Assembly: GCA_022818135.1 (NCBI GenBank)
Contig: JAFMSR010000019.1
Coordinates: 35,027,723-35,091,722, forward strand
DNA: 64,000 bases
Source: Saxidomus purpurata
Taxonomy: Eukaryota > Mollusca > Bivalvia > Venerida > Veneridae
Direction: 5' to 3'
Under the pieces are notes generated by a model. The model was not told the origin of the DNA. It was given only the letters and a program-made list of their open reading frames with translations, and did no database searches. The translations under genes and the position numbers were made by a program. Within the stretch, counting starts at the first letter, position 1. The number at the start of each line of letters is the position of its first letter. Positions 12,645 through 25,483 of this stretch are shown piece after piece.

Positions 12645-12949
12645 TATTATTAGCCTGAAATCAATGAATATAAATCATTTTTAACGAATAATAAGCTTGC
12701 TAAATTAATTAATACAAAAATAGTTCGACATAATCAAATCTTAACAATTTTTCTGTAATAACATTTCTTTATGGAGAAATCCGAAAAGCCTTTTCTAACT
12801 GATCAGGTCTTCAAATTAAATTATAAATATTAACGGGTCTTGCATTTATTAATGTGTCACAAGTCCGATAACGACGGTCTCACTAGACGGTCTCCGGTCT
12901 CGGCCATTCCGGCGACCGGAGTCCGTCGAATAGTATACCTCCCAAAACA

Positions 12950-12990
12950 AGCGCTCCTTGATCAAGATCGATATCAACTTCCGGAGAAAA
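12950..12990 (+). promoter_or_regulatory. Probable PSMB4 proximal promoter/5' UTR
   Basis: A CTTCCGG word (ETS-family core on the reverse strand) lies 10-15 bp before the start codon, and no TATA box is seen. ETS-type sites next to TATA-less starts are common for animal housekeeping genes. The transcription start is not determined. Confidence 0.3.
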
Positions 12991-15900
12991 ATGGATGCTT
13001 TTCCGACAGAATTGTGGCGAAACGGGCCCCAACCAGGCGCTTTATACAACTTTCCCGGTGGAAAGATTGGTAGCCGTGAAGAACCTGTAAAGAGAACGCT
13101 GTAAGTGTTGTTTGTTTTGTATATATCTCGCTGACTTGACGAAATTTTCTAGATTTATCTTGGTGACTGTGCAAGTTTCATTGTTATTTAGGTGGGTGGG
13201 GGATACAAGACACAAGAAGCTTTATTTACTTAACGTCGGAATTTATCAATAGACATTAGCCATGTTAGTTATTTTTAATAGCTAAAGAACTTCAGCATAC
13301 CCTTTTATGATTGACAGGACCACAAACATCTTCATAATAAAACAAGAACTCTTTACACGCACCTTCTCAGTTTTGAACAGACTACCAATACAATACAAAG
13401 TTTATGTATAGTCGGTATGTCATATAATAACACAGTAAACATAGGTATAGCTTTTGACCAACCAGCCACTGTAACAGAGGCCCCTGACTTGGAACATGTA
13501 TTCTTTAAACGGGGTGCCGACCCATTTCGGACCATCGACACTTCGGACCATCACAGACAACATTTTATAGACACTTCGGACCAAATAAATAGACACTTCT
13601 GACCATGAAAATATATTGTGGCAAATTCTTAAATGACACTTTGGACCATCAAAATATTATAGCAAAATATTATGTGACACTTCGGACCATGAAATAATAT
13701 TGCAAAATATCGTCATTTATTTAATTATGAAATATAGTTTTCTCATATTGCTCCTGTAGATGATAAATCTCAAAATGTTGATATAAGACAATCAATTTTA
13801 AAAAGCCTTAAAAATTTAATACAAATTGCTGAGCATATGTCATTATGATCTTTTTATTTTTCATTAAAAACACCCAAATTGTGATACTTTTATTAAACTA
13901 AATAGCAGTTTTAGACTTTCTTTAATAATGTAAGAATTCTCGGCTTTGCACATCCGGGTACTGAAAAATTATTTACATTCGGGAAAGGTGATTCCTTGGC
14001 TGTCATCGCTGGTCTCTTTGCATCTGTAACGTTAAATAATATAATAACCAAGATTAGACATGAAAGAAGACGACGATCTTCCATTACCTTGAGACTATCA
14101 AATTGTTTTTATAATAATTCTATGTTGTTAAAGGCGCTTTGTTTTGTTTAAAATTAATTTAAACTTGCATATGAGTCAACGGTAAAGACCGAGTTTTCAC
14201 CTTTTACCGAATGATGAAATGAACGCGACCTTATAATCCCATTGGTTAACTGGTCAGTATGACGTCATGCCACATCCACTGCTTTTATATATACAATTGT
14301 GAAAAGATGATTTATGAATGGACCTATATGAGTGCATAGGTCCGTGTTTAATGTAATCAACTAGTAATGTAGAAAATGTCGACAAAGATTGAAAAAGAAT
14401 TGTTTCCAAATTGCCAATAAAGATTAAGGAAAGTAATTGAAAGTGTGAGTTTAGCAGTTTGATTAAGTCATGGACCTAAATACACATGTACGAACACTCA
14501 ATTTGTAGCATAATTTAAACATTATAAGAATTTTGTCCATAATTTTGTAACAACGTGTTGTACATCCTTCGATAACCAGCCAAAAAGTCCAGTCACTCCT
14601 GAGTTATTTTCCTTCAATTGCCAAATTTGGAACAATTTAGAGTTGACTGGTGACAGTGTGGCAATCTTGCTTTAGTATTAGTGTTTGTTTTCAGTTATCC
14701 AACAGTGACAGGAACTTCCGTTCTAGGTCTCAAATTCAATGATGGTGTAGTAATAGCAGCAGACAAACTAGGGTCGTATGGTTCCATGGCAAGATTTAGA
14801 GATCTTTCGAGAGTTTTAAAGGTAACATTTTGGCTATAATATTAATATAAATGTTTGGTCACATGAAAAAAATGTTTTAGGTGGACAGGTAGAAATATTG
14901 AGACTACGGATAACATAGATAATTTACGATGCTTTTTTTTATAGCAAATATTTTGACTGAATTTCTTTTGCCACTCTTCAAAAGTTGGCATGTTTTGTGT
15001 TGTTGGCAAACAGTAGAGGAGTGGTGATGTAGAGGTTGAGGTGTCTGCTACTCATCCTGGAGGCTGCTGGTTTGAGCCCCACTGGGGTCAAGACGATACC
15101 TCCTCACATGACACCACTACTGGTTTTTCCAGGAAGTGGACCCAAGAGTGACTCTATAAGCTGCAAGCATTCTTCACAACCGAGCTAAAATAAATTAGTA
15201 TAAGCTAAAGCATGCAATGATGGCTCAAAGATTATGCTAACTCAGTAACCATGGTAACTGTTTTGAACTGTTTCAGGTTAATGACCAAGTTGTTGTGGGA
15301 GCTAGTGGAGATTACGCTGATTATCAGTTCCTGTCAGAAATTATTGAACAAAGAGTGTGAGTTTGAACTATTTTCACTTTATATATTCTAAGAAATAGTT
15401 TCTGTATCAGATGTTGTAACAGGGCTACTAAAAGTACAACGATAGCATGAAAACTTTGTCTCTCAGCATTCAAGGTCTGCCCCGTCACTTTGGTCACAGC
15501 TATGAAGGAAGCTGTACTTTTGGGCGTGTAGCATGAAATATAAAGAGCCTGTAATCCAAACACAGTTTGTTTTCCGAACAGTCTAACAAAATGTGATTTG
15601 TAATTACTTTGTAATAAAACTTTCAGTGTCCCAGCTTTGATTTGCGATTTGTCAGGGGAGGGTGCTGTAAGAGCTGTCTATTGGTTTTAGGTTGGTACTC
15701 TGGCACCTTTTGCAACAAGAGGAAGGTTCTCCTGAATACAGTTAACTCCGTATATAACTAACTCCTTGGGACCATCTTAATTAAATTTTGTTCCTTATAT
15801 CCAGAGTGTTATATCCATACAACATTTTCATTTGAAATGAAGAAGGAAATATTTGGGTCCAGAAAATTAGTTCTTTATATCCAGAATTTTGCTATATCCG

Positions 15901-18900
15901 GAGTTCTTTATATCCAGAATTTTGCTATATCCGGAGTATTTCAAAGGGACATACCCTATAACTGATGTCAAACTAAATAACATCCAAAACATAAATGATT
16001 GAATCTTTGAAAGTATTATAACTCAACCTAAAAGTTTCAGCTATGCAATTTCCCAGTCATTATCGATAAAATCAGTTAGATATAGGGAGTGACTGTGCCC
16101 CTTTAATATATCCAGAATTTTGCTTTATCCGGAGTCGTTTAAATACAGTGTGTACTTATCCTTTTCAAATACTGTAAAACCATAATTTATGAAGCATATG
16201 TCTTTTGTGGTATGTACTTGAAGTTTGAACCATGTTGATATAGTAAATTATGTCTATGCTACAATTTAACAGTAGAACCCCCGTCAGACTACAGCCCAAC
16301 CTCCAAAAACAACATTTCCCTAGCTCAACAACCCCTCAAAACAACACTTCCTTACAGCAACAACCTCCCAAAACAACACTACCTAGCTCAAAAACCTCCC
16401 TAAAAAGACACACATTTGATTCCCCATTGCATCAATTATATAAGGAATCAACCTCTCCAGAAGAACACCTCTCTACAACAAACACATTTCTGTGTTCCCA
16501 AGGGTGTTAGCTCCTGAGAGATTGCATTGTATTTGATATACTTATGTTTTGTTTGACAATGTAGGATAGATGAAGAGTGCCTGAATGACGGATTTGGATA
16601 CACACCATCTAGTTTGTTCTGTTGGTTGACAAGGGTCATGTACAATAGAAGATCTAATATAAATCCACTGTGGAATACATACATTGTAGCAGGGTGGCAA
16701 GAGGACACTCCGTAAGTACCCATTCTTTATTTGAGCTTAACTCCTATCAAAGATATTTCAGATACCATTATATACAGCCAGGCAGTTTATCTGACCATAG
16801 TTCTCGGGAAGGGCCAGGTCTAGACTCCCATCCTCCATCAGAAACTGCCAACTTTCTCCCACAAAGTGTATTAAAATCCTTCGGCAGTTAGGAGGTTGGC
16901 CTTATAAACCCAGTAAAGAGAGTAAAGTCGCGGCATTTTTCCCTTCTATAACAGGCACCCATTTACAGGCGTCTTTTTCTCAGAAAATTTCTTTGAAATC
17001 ATGCAGTTTTCCCTAAAATTGACTTTATACCAGGATTTTTTGTTCCCCTTTATACATTAGTGGAGCAATTTTTTTCCCCAAATAGGAGGCCTGGGGCCCT
17101 TCCCCTTCTTAAAAAAAAGAATCCCCAAAGTCTCACAAAATGTCATACCAATAGTGGGTTCAAAAGCATTGCCCTCTGTCAGTCAGAGTTTTAGTTGTGA
17201 CAAGTCAGTGACCTTAACCACTTGAGCATGGTGGTGCGTCAGCCATATGTAGTTGAGTTTATTTCAAATTATACAAAAGAACACGCTTTTGGTTTTTGTA
17301 ATCAGAATGGGTTCATATTAGTCTTTGAGTTTGTACAGTCAGATATAGATCCTTAAGGTCCAATACTAAGGAAAGCGAAAATTCAAATATACTTTAAAAA
17401 ACACAGATATCAGTTATTTTTAATAAAAACTGAAAATTGGTATGTAGAAATTCTAAATTAACCACAGTACATGTACACTTACTTTACTATGCATTATGAA
17501 GAAAGTTAAAAAAACCTGGGTAGTCATTTTGTCAAATCACTGAGATTTCAATATAATACACATACTTTTCTTCGTGTTCCGAACACTTTCTGTAAATTTT
17601 AACCTGGCAATCTTCATTATTTAGTGTCTTGCATAAGGTAATGTACTTGCCATTGAAATAACTGTCACTTTACAGGGCTCGATTTAGCACTGGACCGTTG
17701 GCCCGGGTCCAGTTAAAAAGCCCACGGTCCAACTGACCGTCTAGTAAGCTGGTCCGCCGGTCCACATCAAAAATGAGATGACCATGGCACAAAACTTTGT
17801 CAGGGGTTTATAGAACACATTAATAACGTGCATTCTGATTTGTGACTGACAACCATTTATAACCAATTGAAATCGAGTTTTATACACCTCCGATCGCACC
17901 AAATAGCGTGACTTAGAACTTGAAGGAGAAATATCGCGGCACTTTGCGGGGGTAAATAAAATCACCGTACTTTGTGTGATTGAACGGGTTTACGAGATAT
18001 TAAATTTAAATTATTTTCGGTAGATATTTGTAAACACGCGTTTTTTGTCTTTTATACATTTTAAATTGAAATTCATAGGCCGACCGACGTACATTTGTGA
18101 AGCGTTTTCGATATATTTTATCAACAAAAATAAAACTTACTCGTAACATTTTCTCATCCAAACTAATATTATTATTATCCAAAATCAACAAGTACTTGTA
18201 TATGTCTAAAACTGTCAAAATATATCTGTCTTTTTAATGCCACGTGTTTACTAAGATCAAAGAAACTTGACTAGCGCCGACAAGCGTCGGCGATCTTCTT
18301 TGATCTCGTTTCACCTGCGGCTTTATCTCTTTTATTAACAGAAGTTTGCAGTAAAAATTACTTCATTCGGCAAACGTTATTCATTAAAATGAATATAAGA
18401 AAATTGTTACTGTCACAGTTGCTGAGAAAGAGCACAATAGATGGACACGCTGAAACTCGACAATTTTGTAACAATCCGGTAGTTTTGTTTCGGAGCTTTT
18501 TAATTGTTAGAGAAATGTTTTCGCTTTCATCAATTAACGAACCGCAGTGGTATCACATAGCTTGGACTTGTAAACAATTTCAAAATTGAAAGAGTTAATT
18601 GTGTCATCCTTTATGACAGGCCATATTTTTCACACCTACCATGAGTAACAAATGCAAAGTGGAAAATAAACATTGACCAATTACGGCGGATATTTCACGG
18701 AAATAAATATTTTACATTCAGATAAAAAATAACTTTTTGAAACGATGATAACGCGGAAACGCGGTAATAGTATAGCGGCCGCGGATTCGCAATGAAAATA
18801 CCGCGACGGCGATGTGTGAATAAATCCTTGGGATTCAAAGAATCTTATTGTAACAGTTCGCTTTTACAGGTTACAGGTTTTTATCAACATTTTAATTATA

Positions 18901-21900
18901 ATAAAAAAATACATGATGTAATAAAAAAAGTCACTCAGAAATACGAAGAGAAACGCGATAGTCCCGCGATCGATATTTTCACTCAAAACTCCACTCGAAG
19001 TCACGTTATTTTTTAAACATCTTTTTGCATAGTGAATTTATAGTTATTATTGCCAAATTGGTACAAATATTTTGGTCCAGGTCAGTTGACGTTGGGCCAA
19101 GTGAAGTCTAGATGAGGTGGACCGAAGGTCCAATTAAGTTTTCAGTCCTAAGTCGAGCCCTGCTTTATTTTGCTTGGAAGTGGACCTTTAACAATTCATC
19201 TACCATCACCATGGTCAAGTGGTAAGAGTCACTGACTTGAAAAACACTGTAACCTCTGAGTCCCATAAATTGAGAGTCGTGGGATTGAGCCCTGCTAGAT
19301 ACCATGTCTTTTTATGTGGGAAAAGTTGGCATTTTCTAAATGGAGGATGGCGTTTTTTGCACTGGCTCTTCCCAGGACTGATTGTTAGGTAAACTTAATA
19401 TCACCCAACAAAATGTCTGGGGTTGTCTGAGTGCCCTGATAGAAGATAATGGTAGAATTCAGCGACTAAGCACCAAAACTGATGTGACTGAAAATAACTA
19501 ATTTTGGGGTTCATAAAATAAAATTTACTTCAAGTTTTGTCTTTATGAAGGAAATAGATTTACCTTGAATGATATACCTGTTAGTATATCACAGTGAGGA
19601 GTTTAGATGCATAGTAATGTAATCATGAAGACCAAAGTCCTGAGTGATTAATTACGAAGCATCTGAAATCTGTTAAATATTTAAAATTGACATGTCATTT
19701 TCCTATTTGGATGGAACCATTATTTTGTCAAAGGGGTGTAGATTGAAAATTCACTAACTGAATGAATATAGGACAGTGCAGATCATCATCCTACTGGAAA
19801 GATGTTCAGGCTGATCATGATCTACACTTGTCACAAGGTCAGAATCATGTGTTACCAGCAGTGTAAGTAATAGATCGTTTGCGAGAATAATAACCTTACT
19901 TCAAATTCGCCATCTGTTGCGAGAATAATAACGTTATTTCAAGTTCGCCATCTGTGTGCGAGAATAATAACGTTATTTCAAGTTCGCCATCTTTTTGCGA
20001 GAATAATATCGTTATTTCAAGTTCGCCATCTGTTTGCGAGAATAATAACCTTATTTCAAGTTCGCCATCTGTTTGCGAGAATAATAACCTTATTTCAAGT
20101 TCGCCCTCTGTTTGCGAGAATAATATCGTTATTTCAAGTTCGCCATCTGTTTGCGAGAATAATAACCTTATTTCAAGTTCGCCATCTGTTTGCGAGAATA
20201 ATATCGTTATTTCAAGTTCGCCATCTGTTTGCGAGAATAATATCGTTATTTCAAGTTCGCCATCTGTTTGCGAGAATAATAACGTTATTTCAAGTTTCGC
20301 CATCTGTTTGCGAGAATAATAACGTTATTTCAAGTTCGCCCTCTGTTTTCCCGACAGCAAAGAGTATAATGTACATGTAAAGTACGGATTAAATGTTTTA
20401 TCTTGCAGGTTCTTAGGTTATATCGACAAGATTGGGGTGGCATACCAGGCACCATCTGTGTCTACAGGTTATGGAGCATATATAGCACAGGTAAATTGTG
20501 TTAATGAAAGTTGTTGTTTTTTTGGTGAAACAGAGCTTCTTTTATTCATATATGATTATATATACATATATACGGCTAGAAAACATTTTCAAATACAGTT
20601 TAAATATTGTTTTGGATCTTTTTGAGAAAAAGTTATATTTACATTTTTGAACTTATAATAATGATGCATGATTTCGAATTCTGATTTAAAAACTTTATAT
20701 ATATCATATTCTATCGTCCAATTTTCACTTGCAAAATATGATTTGTAAATGCTTAACCCTACTATGGTTAAAAAAATGTTGATATAGAAATAATCAGGTT
20801 CAGAAAGTTTGTATCCGAAAATTAAGCTTTTTATGTCGTGCGTATTTCTTGAATTTCTTTTGAATTCCACACTTATAAAGCAGAATTTGCCGGCGTGTTA
20901 AAGGTTATGTGTTATATAATAAAGCTTGTTTTACTGTGACTGACTTATTGATAATTTCACAATAAGTCAGATTGACACAATCCATTACCCCGACTTATTA
21001 TTTAACAGTTTTATATATGAAAAAGAATCACTGAAACCAGTGCAGATGTTACAGTGTTGAAATATATTGGAAGGGAGGAAATCTTTTGTACCATTATAGA
21101 TTTGAATTTTAAAAAAGCAGAGACTGCCACTTTAGGCAATTGGTCCCAAGTTATTCAATTCTTATAACATAAAGCTCTCACTGAGGGTCATGGGTTCAAA
21201 TCCCACTACTCACCTGACACTGTGAGAAAGTCGGCAGTTTCTTATATATAGAGAATATTAGGCTACTGTCTTTTGATAACATGTGATATCAGGTGAGGTA
21301 GATGCGGTCAGAAAGGCGAGGCTCTGCCGAGCCTTTTCCGACCGTATCTGCCGAACCTGATATCACATGTTGTCAAAAGGCAGTTGACTAATATTCTATT
21401 TATCATGCAAATCTTCATATTGTATATTTTTGACACTTTTTGGGGCCTAAAATAGAATAAATACGGTATTTATAAAATAAAATGATTTCAAATTACTACA
21501 TGTGCCTCGAAAAATAGTTCTACATTTCAAAGTACAAAAAATATAAAAAGCGACATAAATATAGCTTTATAATTACCTTCATGAAACTATTTATAAATGT
21601 TTTTATGTTCTAATGTAATGATATTGTTTTGCAAACAAAATATTTGCAAAGACACACGCAAGAATTTCCAAGTATAACACTGACATTTCAAAAATGGCGG
21701 CGTGGGCTCAACACCACTGGGGTATTCTAATTGTAAACAAACGAGGAACTTGAGAGTTGATGAGTAAAAAGTGAGCGGTTTGAAGACAGTTTTCAACTTT
21801 TGATAGGTAGCTGATAGGTTTCAGGCCATTTCAACCACGCATTAAGAACTTACCTTGAAAATTGGATAGCGATAAAAAAAATGAAAATCAACTTTTTCTC

Positions 21901-24833
21901 AAATTTTGCCTCAAAATTGCTGTAGATGGATAGCAAATGATCTAACTAAGAAAATGAATACCAACAACCCTATGTTTATTTCAAAAATAAAAATTCTACA
22001 GGGGATTTTCAATTTTTATGGTGCCTTGCTGTTCGTTTTAAATCATTCAATTTATCTATTTGGGCTGTATTTTTATGCAATAACTACATCATTAACAATG
22101 ATTTGTAAACAAAAATACAAAAATGATAGGATAAATGAAATGTTTTGATTACTTTTTCTCTGTGATTGCACTTGAGGAGTCTTGCTTGTTGAACTGGAAG
22201 TAGTCCGGCATGTGGGCGTGGTTACAAAGTGTTATCACGTCAGTGACGTGATATCATTTTAAAATATCGGACGGGTGTTATCGGTCAGATTTAATGCTAG
22301 TTGCATGATAAAACCCACTATTCACTTGACACTTGGAGAAAGTTGGCACTTTCTTACAGAGTACAGTGGTCTGAAACTTGTCTGCCCTAGGAACAATGAT
22401 CATGTTAATTGTCCCTCCCCCTCCATGTACATAATTGTTGAAAATGGGCATTTACCCCTGTACAAGAAAAGAAAGGCCGGTGGCATAGCCGTCACTTTAT
22501 TTTATCAGATTTTGCAACTGTTTTCCCAGTGGCATAGCCGGCACTTTATTTTTTATGAATTTGCAACTGTTTTATTTCCCTTTTTTGCAGCCATTGCTTA
22601 GAGATGCTCTGGAGAAGAACCCCAACATGAATGCAAAAGAGGCTGTAGAAGCTATAGAGAATTGTATGAAAGTTCTGTATTACAGGGACGCAAGATCATT
22701 GAATAAGGTTTGTGTACAATTAACAAAGGAGTTTTGTACATAATGTGATATTTGTTTCACAGGTTATTGTGAAAAATCACGTGACTATTAACCACATTCT
22801 ACCGCACAAAGCTCTAAACGTTGATAATTACAGATCGTCATATTTTGTTATTGTATGTACGTTTTTGCATTGAAACTTATAGTAAATAATTTAACAAATC
22901 AGGATTGATGTTACAAAGTATGTTTAAAATTTAACCCTTAGAAAAAAGATCATGTAGGTATGTACACGTGTACATGGTGTGTTGTTACGTTGTAATGATT
23001 CTAATTTCAGTATGAGCTGGCCATTGTTACAAAGGATGGTGTAGAGATCAGGACTCCTGTAGCCACAAAACCTAACTGGGAAATAGCACATCTGATCAAG
23101 TAAGTATTTTGTCCAATGTCAACATTGTCACTTTCTTCTTGTTCAATATCGACATCATCACTTCCCCTAAAATTCAGTTTCATGTCAAATGTTGACATTG
23201 TCCCTTTCTTGTACAATGTTGACATTGTCAATTTCTTCTTGTTCAATGTCGACATTGTCAATTTCTTCTTGTCCAGTGTCGACATTGTCAATTTCTTCTT
23301 GTTCAATGTATATGTCCCATAAGAAAGAGTTTCTTGTCCAATGTTGACATTGTTACTTTCCATAAGAAAGAGTTTCTTGTCCAATGTTGACATTGTCACT
23401 TCCCATAAGAAAGAGTTTCTTGTCCAGTGTTGACATTGTCACTTCCCTACACATCATGGGATATGATTGAAAGTAAACTTCTATGCATGTACAGTATAAG
23501 AGACCGCCTCTGGGAAGTTGAAAAAGTAGTCTCGTAATAAAATGGGGCCTTTAAGCAGCATAATGCTTCTTAATTTACCCAGTTCGGTTTTAAAAATACT
23601 AGTCTCTTAATACACATGGTGTCTGTATACACTTTGTGTCTCAAGGAAGTTTGACTGTATATGCACACAACCAGATATAAGAACAGATCAAAGTTTTCAT
23701 GTCTTGTATTCATACATGCCGTTCTCCCGTTACTCGCCGGGTTCTCCCGATATTTAGACCCTTACCCCGGCACCCCGGCGAAGCTCGCAAAAACACCCAA
23801 ATCTCCCGATAAATCAAAATTTTGTCTTGAAAGAAAAGAAAATCAATAAAATTCGTTAAATGCCCACTTAAGTCCAAGTTTGAATATACAAAGTCAAAAC
23901 CTTGACACGCGAGATCGATAATTGGTTGATTAGGTGACGAAAGTCGGCTCTTTATTACGCTCGTTAGTGTTAATTGTCAGTAACATCTGGTCATTGCCCG
24001 GGGTAATACTTATCGCCTGATTGACGTAATTGATGTTTGCAACAAGATGACACGTCTGGACAAGGTCTTTCAAAGGTCTTTCAAATAGTATATATTGTAT
24101 TAAGGATCTCTTTGTTGGTCAAATTGATTGGTAAAATATCAATATATATGTAGATATAAAGTTTCAATATTTTCTTTATTTTTCCAAAATTGCGGGTACC
24201 CGGATGTTTGTCACATGATCCGAGGCAAGTTATTTATCGTATTACGCTCGTTTCCGGACCATACTATTTGAAAGACCTTGGTCAGGATTATTAAATATGA
24301 TTATATGATACTTTTAATGTACTAGTTGATTAAAGATTATGTACCGCCAGTTGAAAGAAATAAAATTGTTGCTTTTGTTTGTTTTGTTTTGCTTTGTATC
24401 CAGATCCAACGTAAGTACGACATTATTCTTGTTTCATTAAAATTCAGAGAATTTTGTTTGAGTAATAATTTTGCATATGAGAAATTGAGAATCAAGGTTT
24501 AAATGTGCTTAAAATGACGACTGCATGTGTTGTATTCAAATTTGTGGTACATGTAAATGGAACATGCCAAAAATAGCATTAATTGCATGAATTATTATAT
24601 GAAAGACGACCAGTGTAATTAATGAAATATTTTCCCAATAATGACAAACTGTTTAAAGGCGAAGTCTCAGATTAAAAAGTGAAAGTGTTTTTCGGCACTT
24701 CTTTGTGATAAGTTTGTTTAGAACCTTTTTTTTTCTGTGCGAGATTATTTAAACCTTTACTGTTAAATCATTTTAGCATATATACATGTACTTAAAAAAT
24801 ATATTTTGTTTGCTTTTCAGGGGATATGAATAA
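12991..24833 (+). CDS. PSMB4: Proteasome subunit beta type-4 (beta-7), eight exons
   Basis: This is the non-catalytic beta-7 subunit of the 20S proteasome core, in the outer face of the beta ring. Exons: 12991-13100, 14695-14821, 15277-15356, 16565-16711, 20409-20490, 22591-22707, 23011-23099, 24821-24833. All introns are GT-AG and phases agree throughout, giving 254 aa (human about 264). Recognisable blocks in order: [19 protein letters not shown] (propeptide), [12 protein letters not shown] at the mature N terminus, [86 protein letters not shown]. The last exon adds only three codons and the stop. Reading through at 23101 would give an earlier stop, but the GTAAGT donor and the matching GYE end favour splicing. 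Intron 4 (3.7 kb) is full of repeats. Confidence 0.96.
13515..13695 (+). repeat. Degenerate tandem repeat in PSMB4 intron 1
   Basis: The word GACACTTCGGACCAT recurs five to six times at irregular spacing (27-60 bp). No coding function is apparent. Confidence 0.6.
13932..14020 (+). repeat. Dispersed repeat shared with 7482-7562
   Basis: Both copies read TTCTCGGCTT-GCACATC-GGGT, then ATTCGGGAAA-GTGATT about 35 bp later. Here it lies in PSMB4 intron 1; the other copy is inside the 6707-9055 transposon. Confidence 0.55.
15010..15205 (+). repeat. SINE family A copy (PSMB4 intron 2)
   Basis: A tRNA-like head (TAGAGGTTGAGGTG, then B-box GGTTTGAGCCCC) is followed by a body CCTCCTCACATGACACCA and a tail with GAGTGACTCTATAAGCT. 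Two further copies are at 31318-31490 and 42826-43010. Confidence 0.8.
15737..16149. mobile_element. Tigger/pogo-like MITE (PSMB4 intron 3)
   Basis: It starts TACAGTTAACTCCGTATATAAC and ends with the inverse GGAGTCGTTTAAATACAGTG. Inside are repeated TTATATCCAGAG / CTATATCCGGAG words. A shorter relative is at 39869-40057. The ends resemble pogo/Tigger-type termini with TA targets. No ORF is seen. Confidence 0.55.
16776..17245 (-). repeat. SINE family B copy, interrupted (PSMB4 intron 4)
   Basis: The part 16776-16870 (CAGGCAGTTTATCTGACC ... AGAAACTGCCAACTTTCTC) and the part 17155-17245 (tRNA-like, GTCAGTGACCTTAACCACTTG) match the SINE at 58440-58628. They are separated here by about 285 bp of other sequence. 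Confidence 0.6.
17673..19162. mobile_element. hAT-like non-autonomous transposon, 1.49 kb (PSMB4 intron 4)
   Basis: The terminal inverted repeats are CAGGGCTCGATTTAGCACTGG on the left and the inverse of CAGGGCTCGACTTAGGACTG on the right. CTTTA is present directly outside both ends. Subterminal GGTCCA/TGGACC words are dense in both ends and in opposite orientation. The CAGGGCTCGA terminus resembles hAT-superfamily ends, though the matching flank is 5 bp and not the usual 8 bp. The interior has no intact transposase. Confidence 0.7.
19205..19400 (+). repeat. SINE family B copy (tRNA-Ser-like head)
   Basis: GGTCAAGTGGTAAGAGTCAC, TGACTTGAAAAACACTG, then B-box-like GGGATTGAGCCC, followed by a GGGAAAAGTTGGCATTTTC body. 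It matches the reverse strand of 58440-58628. It lies directly beyond the hAT-like element. Confidence 0.7.
19872..20350 (+). repeat. 39-bp minisatellite, about 12 units (PSMB4 intron 4)
   Basis: The unit is TGTTTGCGAGAATAATAACG + TTATTTCAAGTTCGCCATC, and sites alternate between AACGTT, ATCGTT and AACCTT variants. As 39 is divisible by three and the unit lacks stops in one frame of each strand, it gives fortuitous 13-residue repeating frames on both strands. It ends 58 bp before PSMB4 exon 5. Confidence 0.95.
21120..21250 (+). repeat. SINE family B fragment
   Basis: GTCATGGGTTCAAATCCC (B box), then CACCTGACACTGTGAGAAAG and TCGGCAGTTTCTTATATA. A second fragment of the same tail lies at 22305-22365, so an insertion may separate two parts of one or two SINEs. 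Confidence 0.55.
21252..21396. repeat. Large hairpin, 145 bp, core CGAGGCTCTGCCGAG
   Basis: The left arm from GAATATTAGGCTACTG through GATATCAGGT pairs with the right arm ACCTGATATCACATG ... CTAATATTC. The centre is GGTCAGAAAGGCGAGGCTC / GCCGAGCCTTTTCCGACC. The same 15-base core is found in the hairpin at 36251-36356. Confidence 0.85.
22231..22251. repeat. Short perfect palindrome with CRE-like half sites
   Basis: TATCACGTCA, G, TGACGTGATA: two perfect 10-bp arms around one base, in PSMB4 intron 5. It contains TGACGTG, a CREB/ATF-like word, but regulatory use is only inference. Confidence 0.5.
23110..23450 (+). repeat. 30-bp then ~43-bp minisatellite in PSMB4 intron 7
   Basis: It starts about 10 bp after the exon 7 donor. 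Units hold CAATGTTGACATTGTC or the perfect palindrome CAATGTCGACATTG, followed by AATTTCTTCTTGTT in the 30-bp type and CATAAGAAAGAGTTTCTTGTC in the longer type. About ten units in all. Confidence 0.9.
24062..24292. repeat. Short TIR/hairpin element (PSMB4 intron 7)
   Basis: ACAAGGTCTTTCAAATAGTAT (with an extra internal GGTCTTTCAA duplication) on the left pairs with ATACTATTTGAAAGACCTTG on the right. No ORF; MITE-like. Confidence 0.6.
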
Positions 24834-25483
24834 TACAGGCCACAAATCTCATTCATCATGTGGTTATCATAATTGAACATTTTTCTTTGGAAGCACTCGC
24901 TGTTTTCTTCCATGCTGGATGAAGGCTGCAACAAGTTTACGATTAACTCTGTCTGAGGAGAAATATGACATAGTGATTAAATTCATTGTCTTCAAAAGGA
25001 ATTGTTGCAAAAGTATTTTCCATTCACTTCTTACTGTTTTACATGAAACAAACACTTAAAATCTTTAATATTTTTTATAGAAAATTTTACTATCTAAGGA
25101 ATAAATAACCGGTCTATGTAACAAAATTTCTGGCAAAAAAGTGTGAAGTCCTGGCTGTGTTTTATACGGTGTGGAAGTATTGAAACAAACTGTTTCAGTA
25201 CAGTACATTAGTCCTTAAAAGTGAGTGTATAAAAGTCACTGCGTAGGAAATTGCCTGAATGGGCAGAGAGTGAATTTTTGATGTAGTTGTGTTCAAAAGA
25301 AAATGACATCGGAGCGATATTGTTTCGAGATAGTTTGCATTGTTCTGGGATTTAGGTTACCCAACAGTCTTGGAATAAATTTCTTTATGATATATCATAG
25401 CAGCACTTTCATGAGCATTGTGTGAATTGTTTCATTTTGTTTTGTACATTAATACATGTGTCACCTTAAAATGTGATATCTGA

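Noticed and set aside
14319..14342. Iron-responsive-element-like hairpin (GGACCTAT ... ATAGGTCC)
   Set aside because: The loop is not CAGTGN, there is no bulged C, and it lies within a PSMB4 intron.
19741..19864. Extra PSMB4 exon upstream of exon 5
   Set aside because: Exon 4 joins exon 5 in phase and gives the conserved sequence without any gap, so none is needed.
19896..20319. Repetitive proteins on both strands
   Set aside because: Pure artefact of a 39-bp repeat unit lacking stops; spliced out as part of PSMB4 intron 4.
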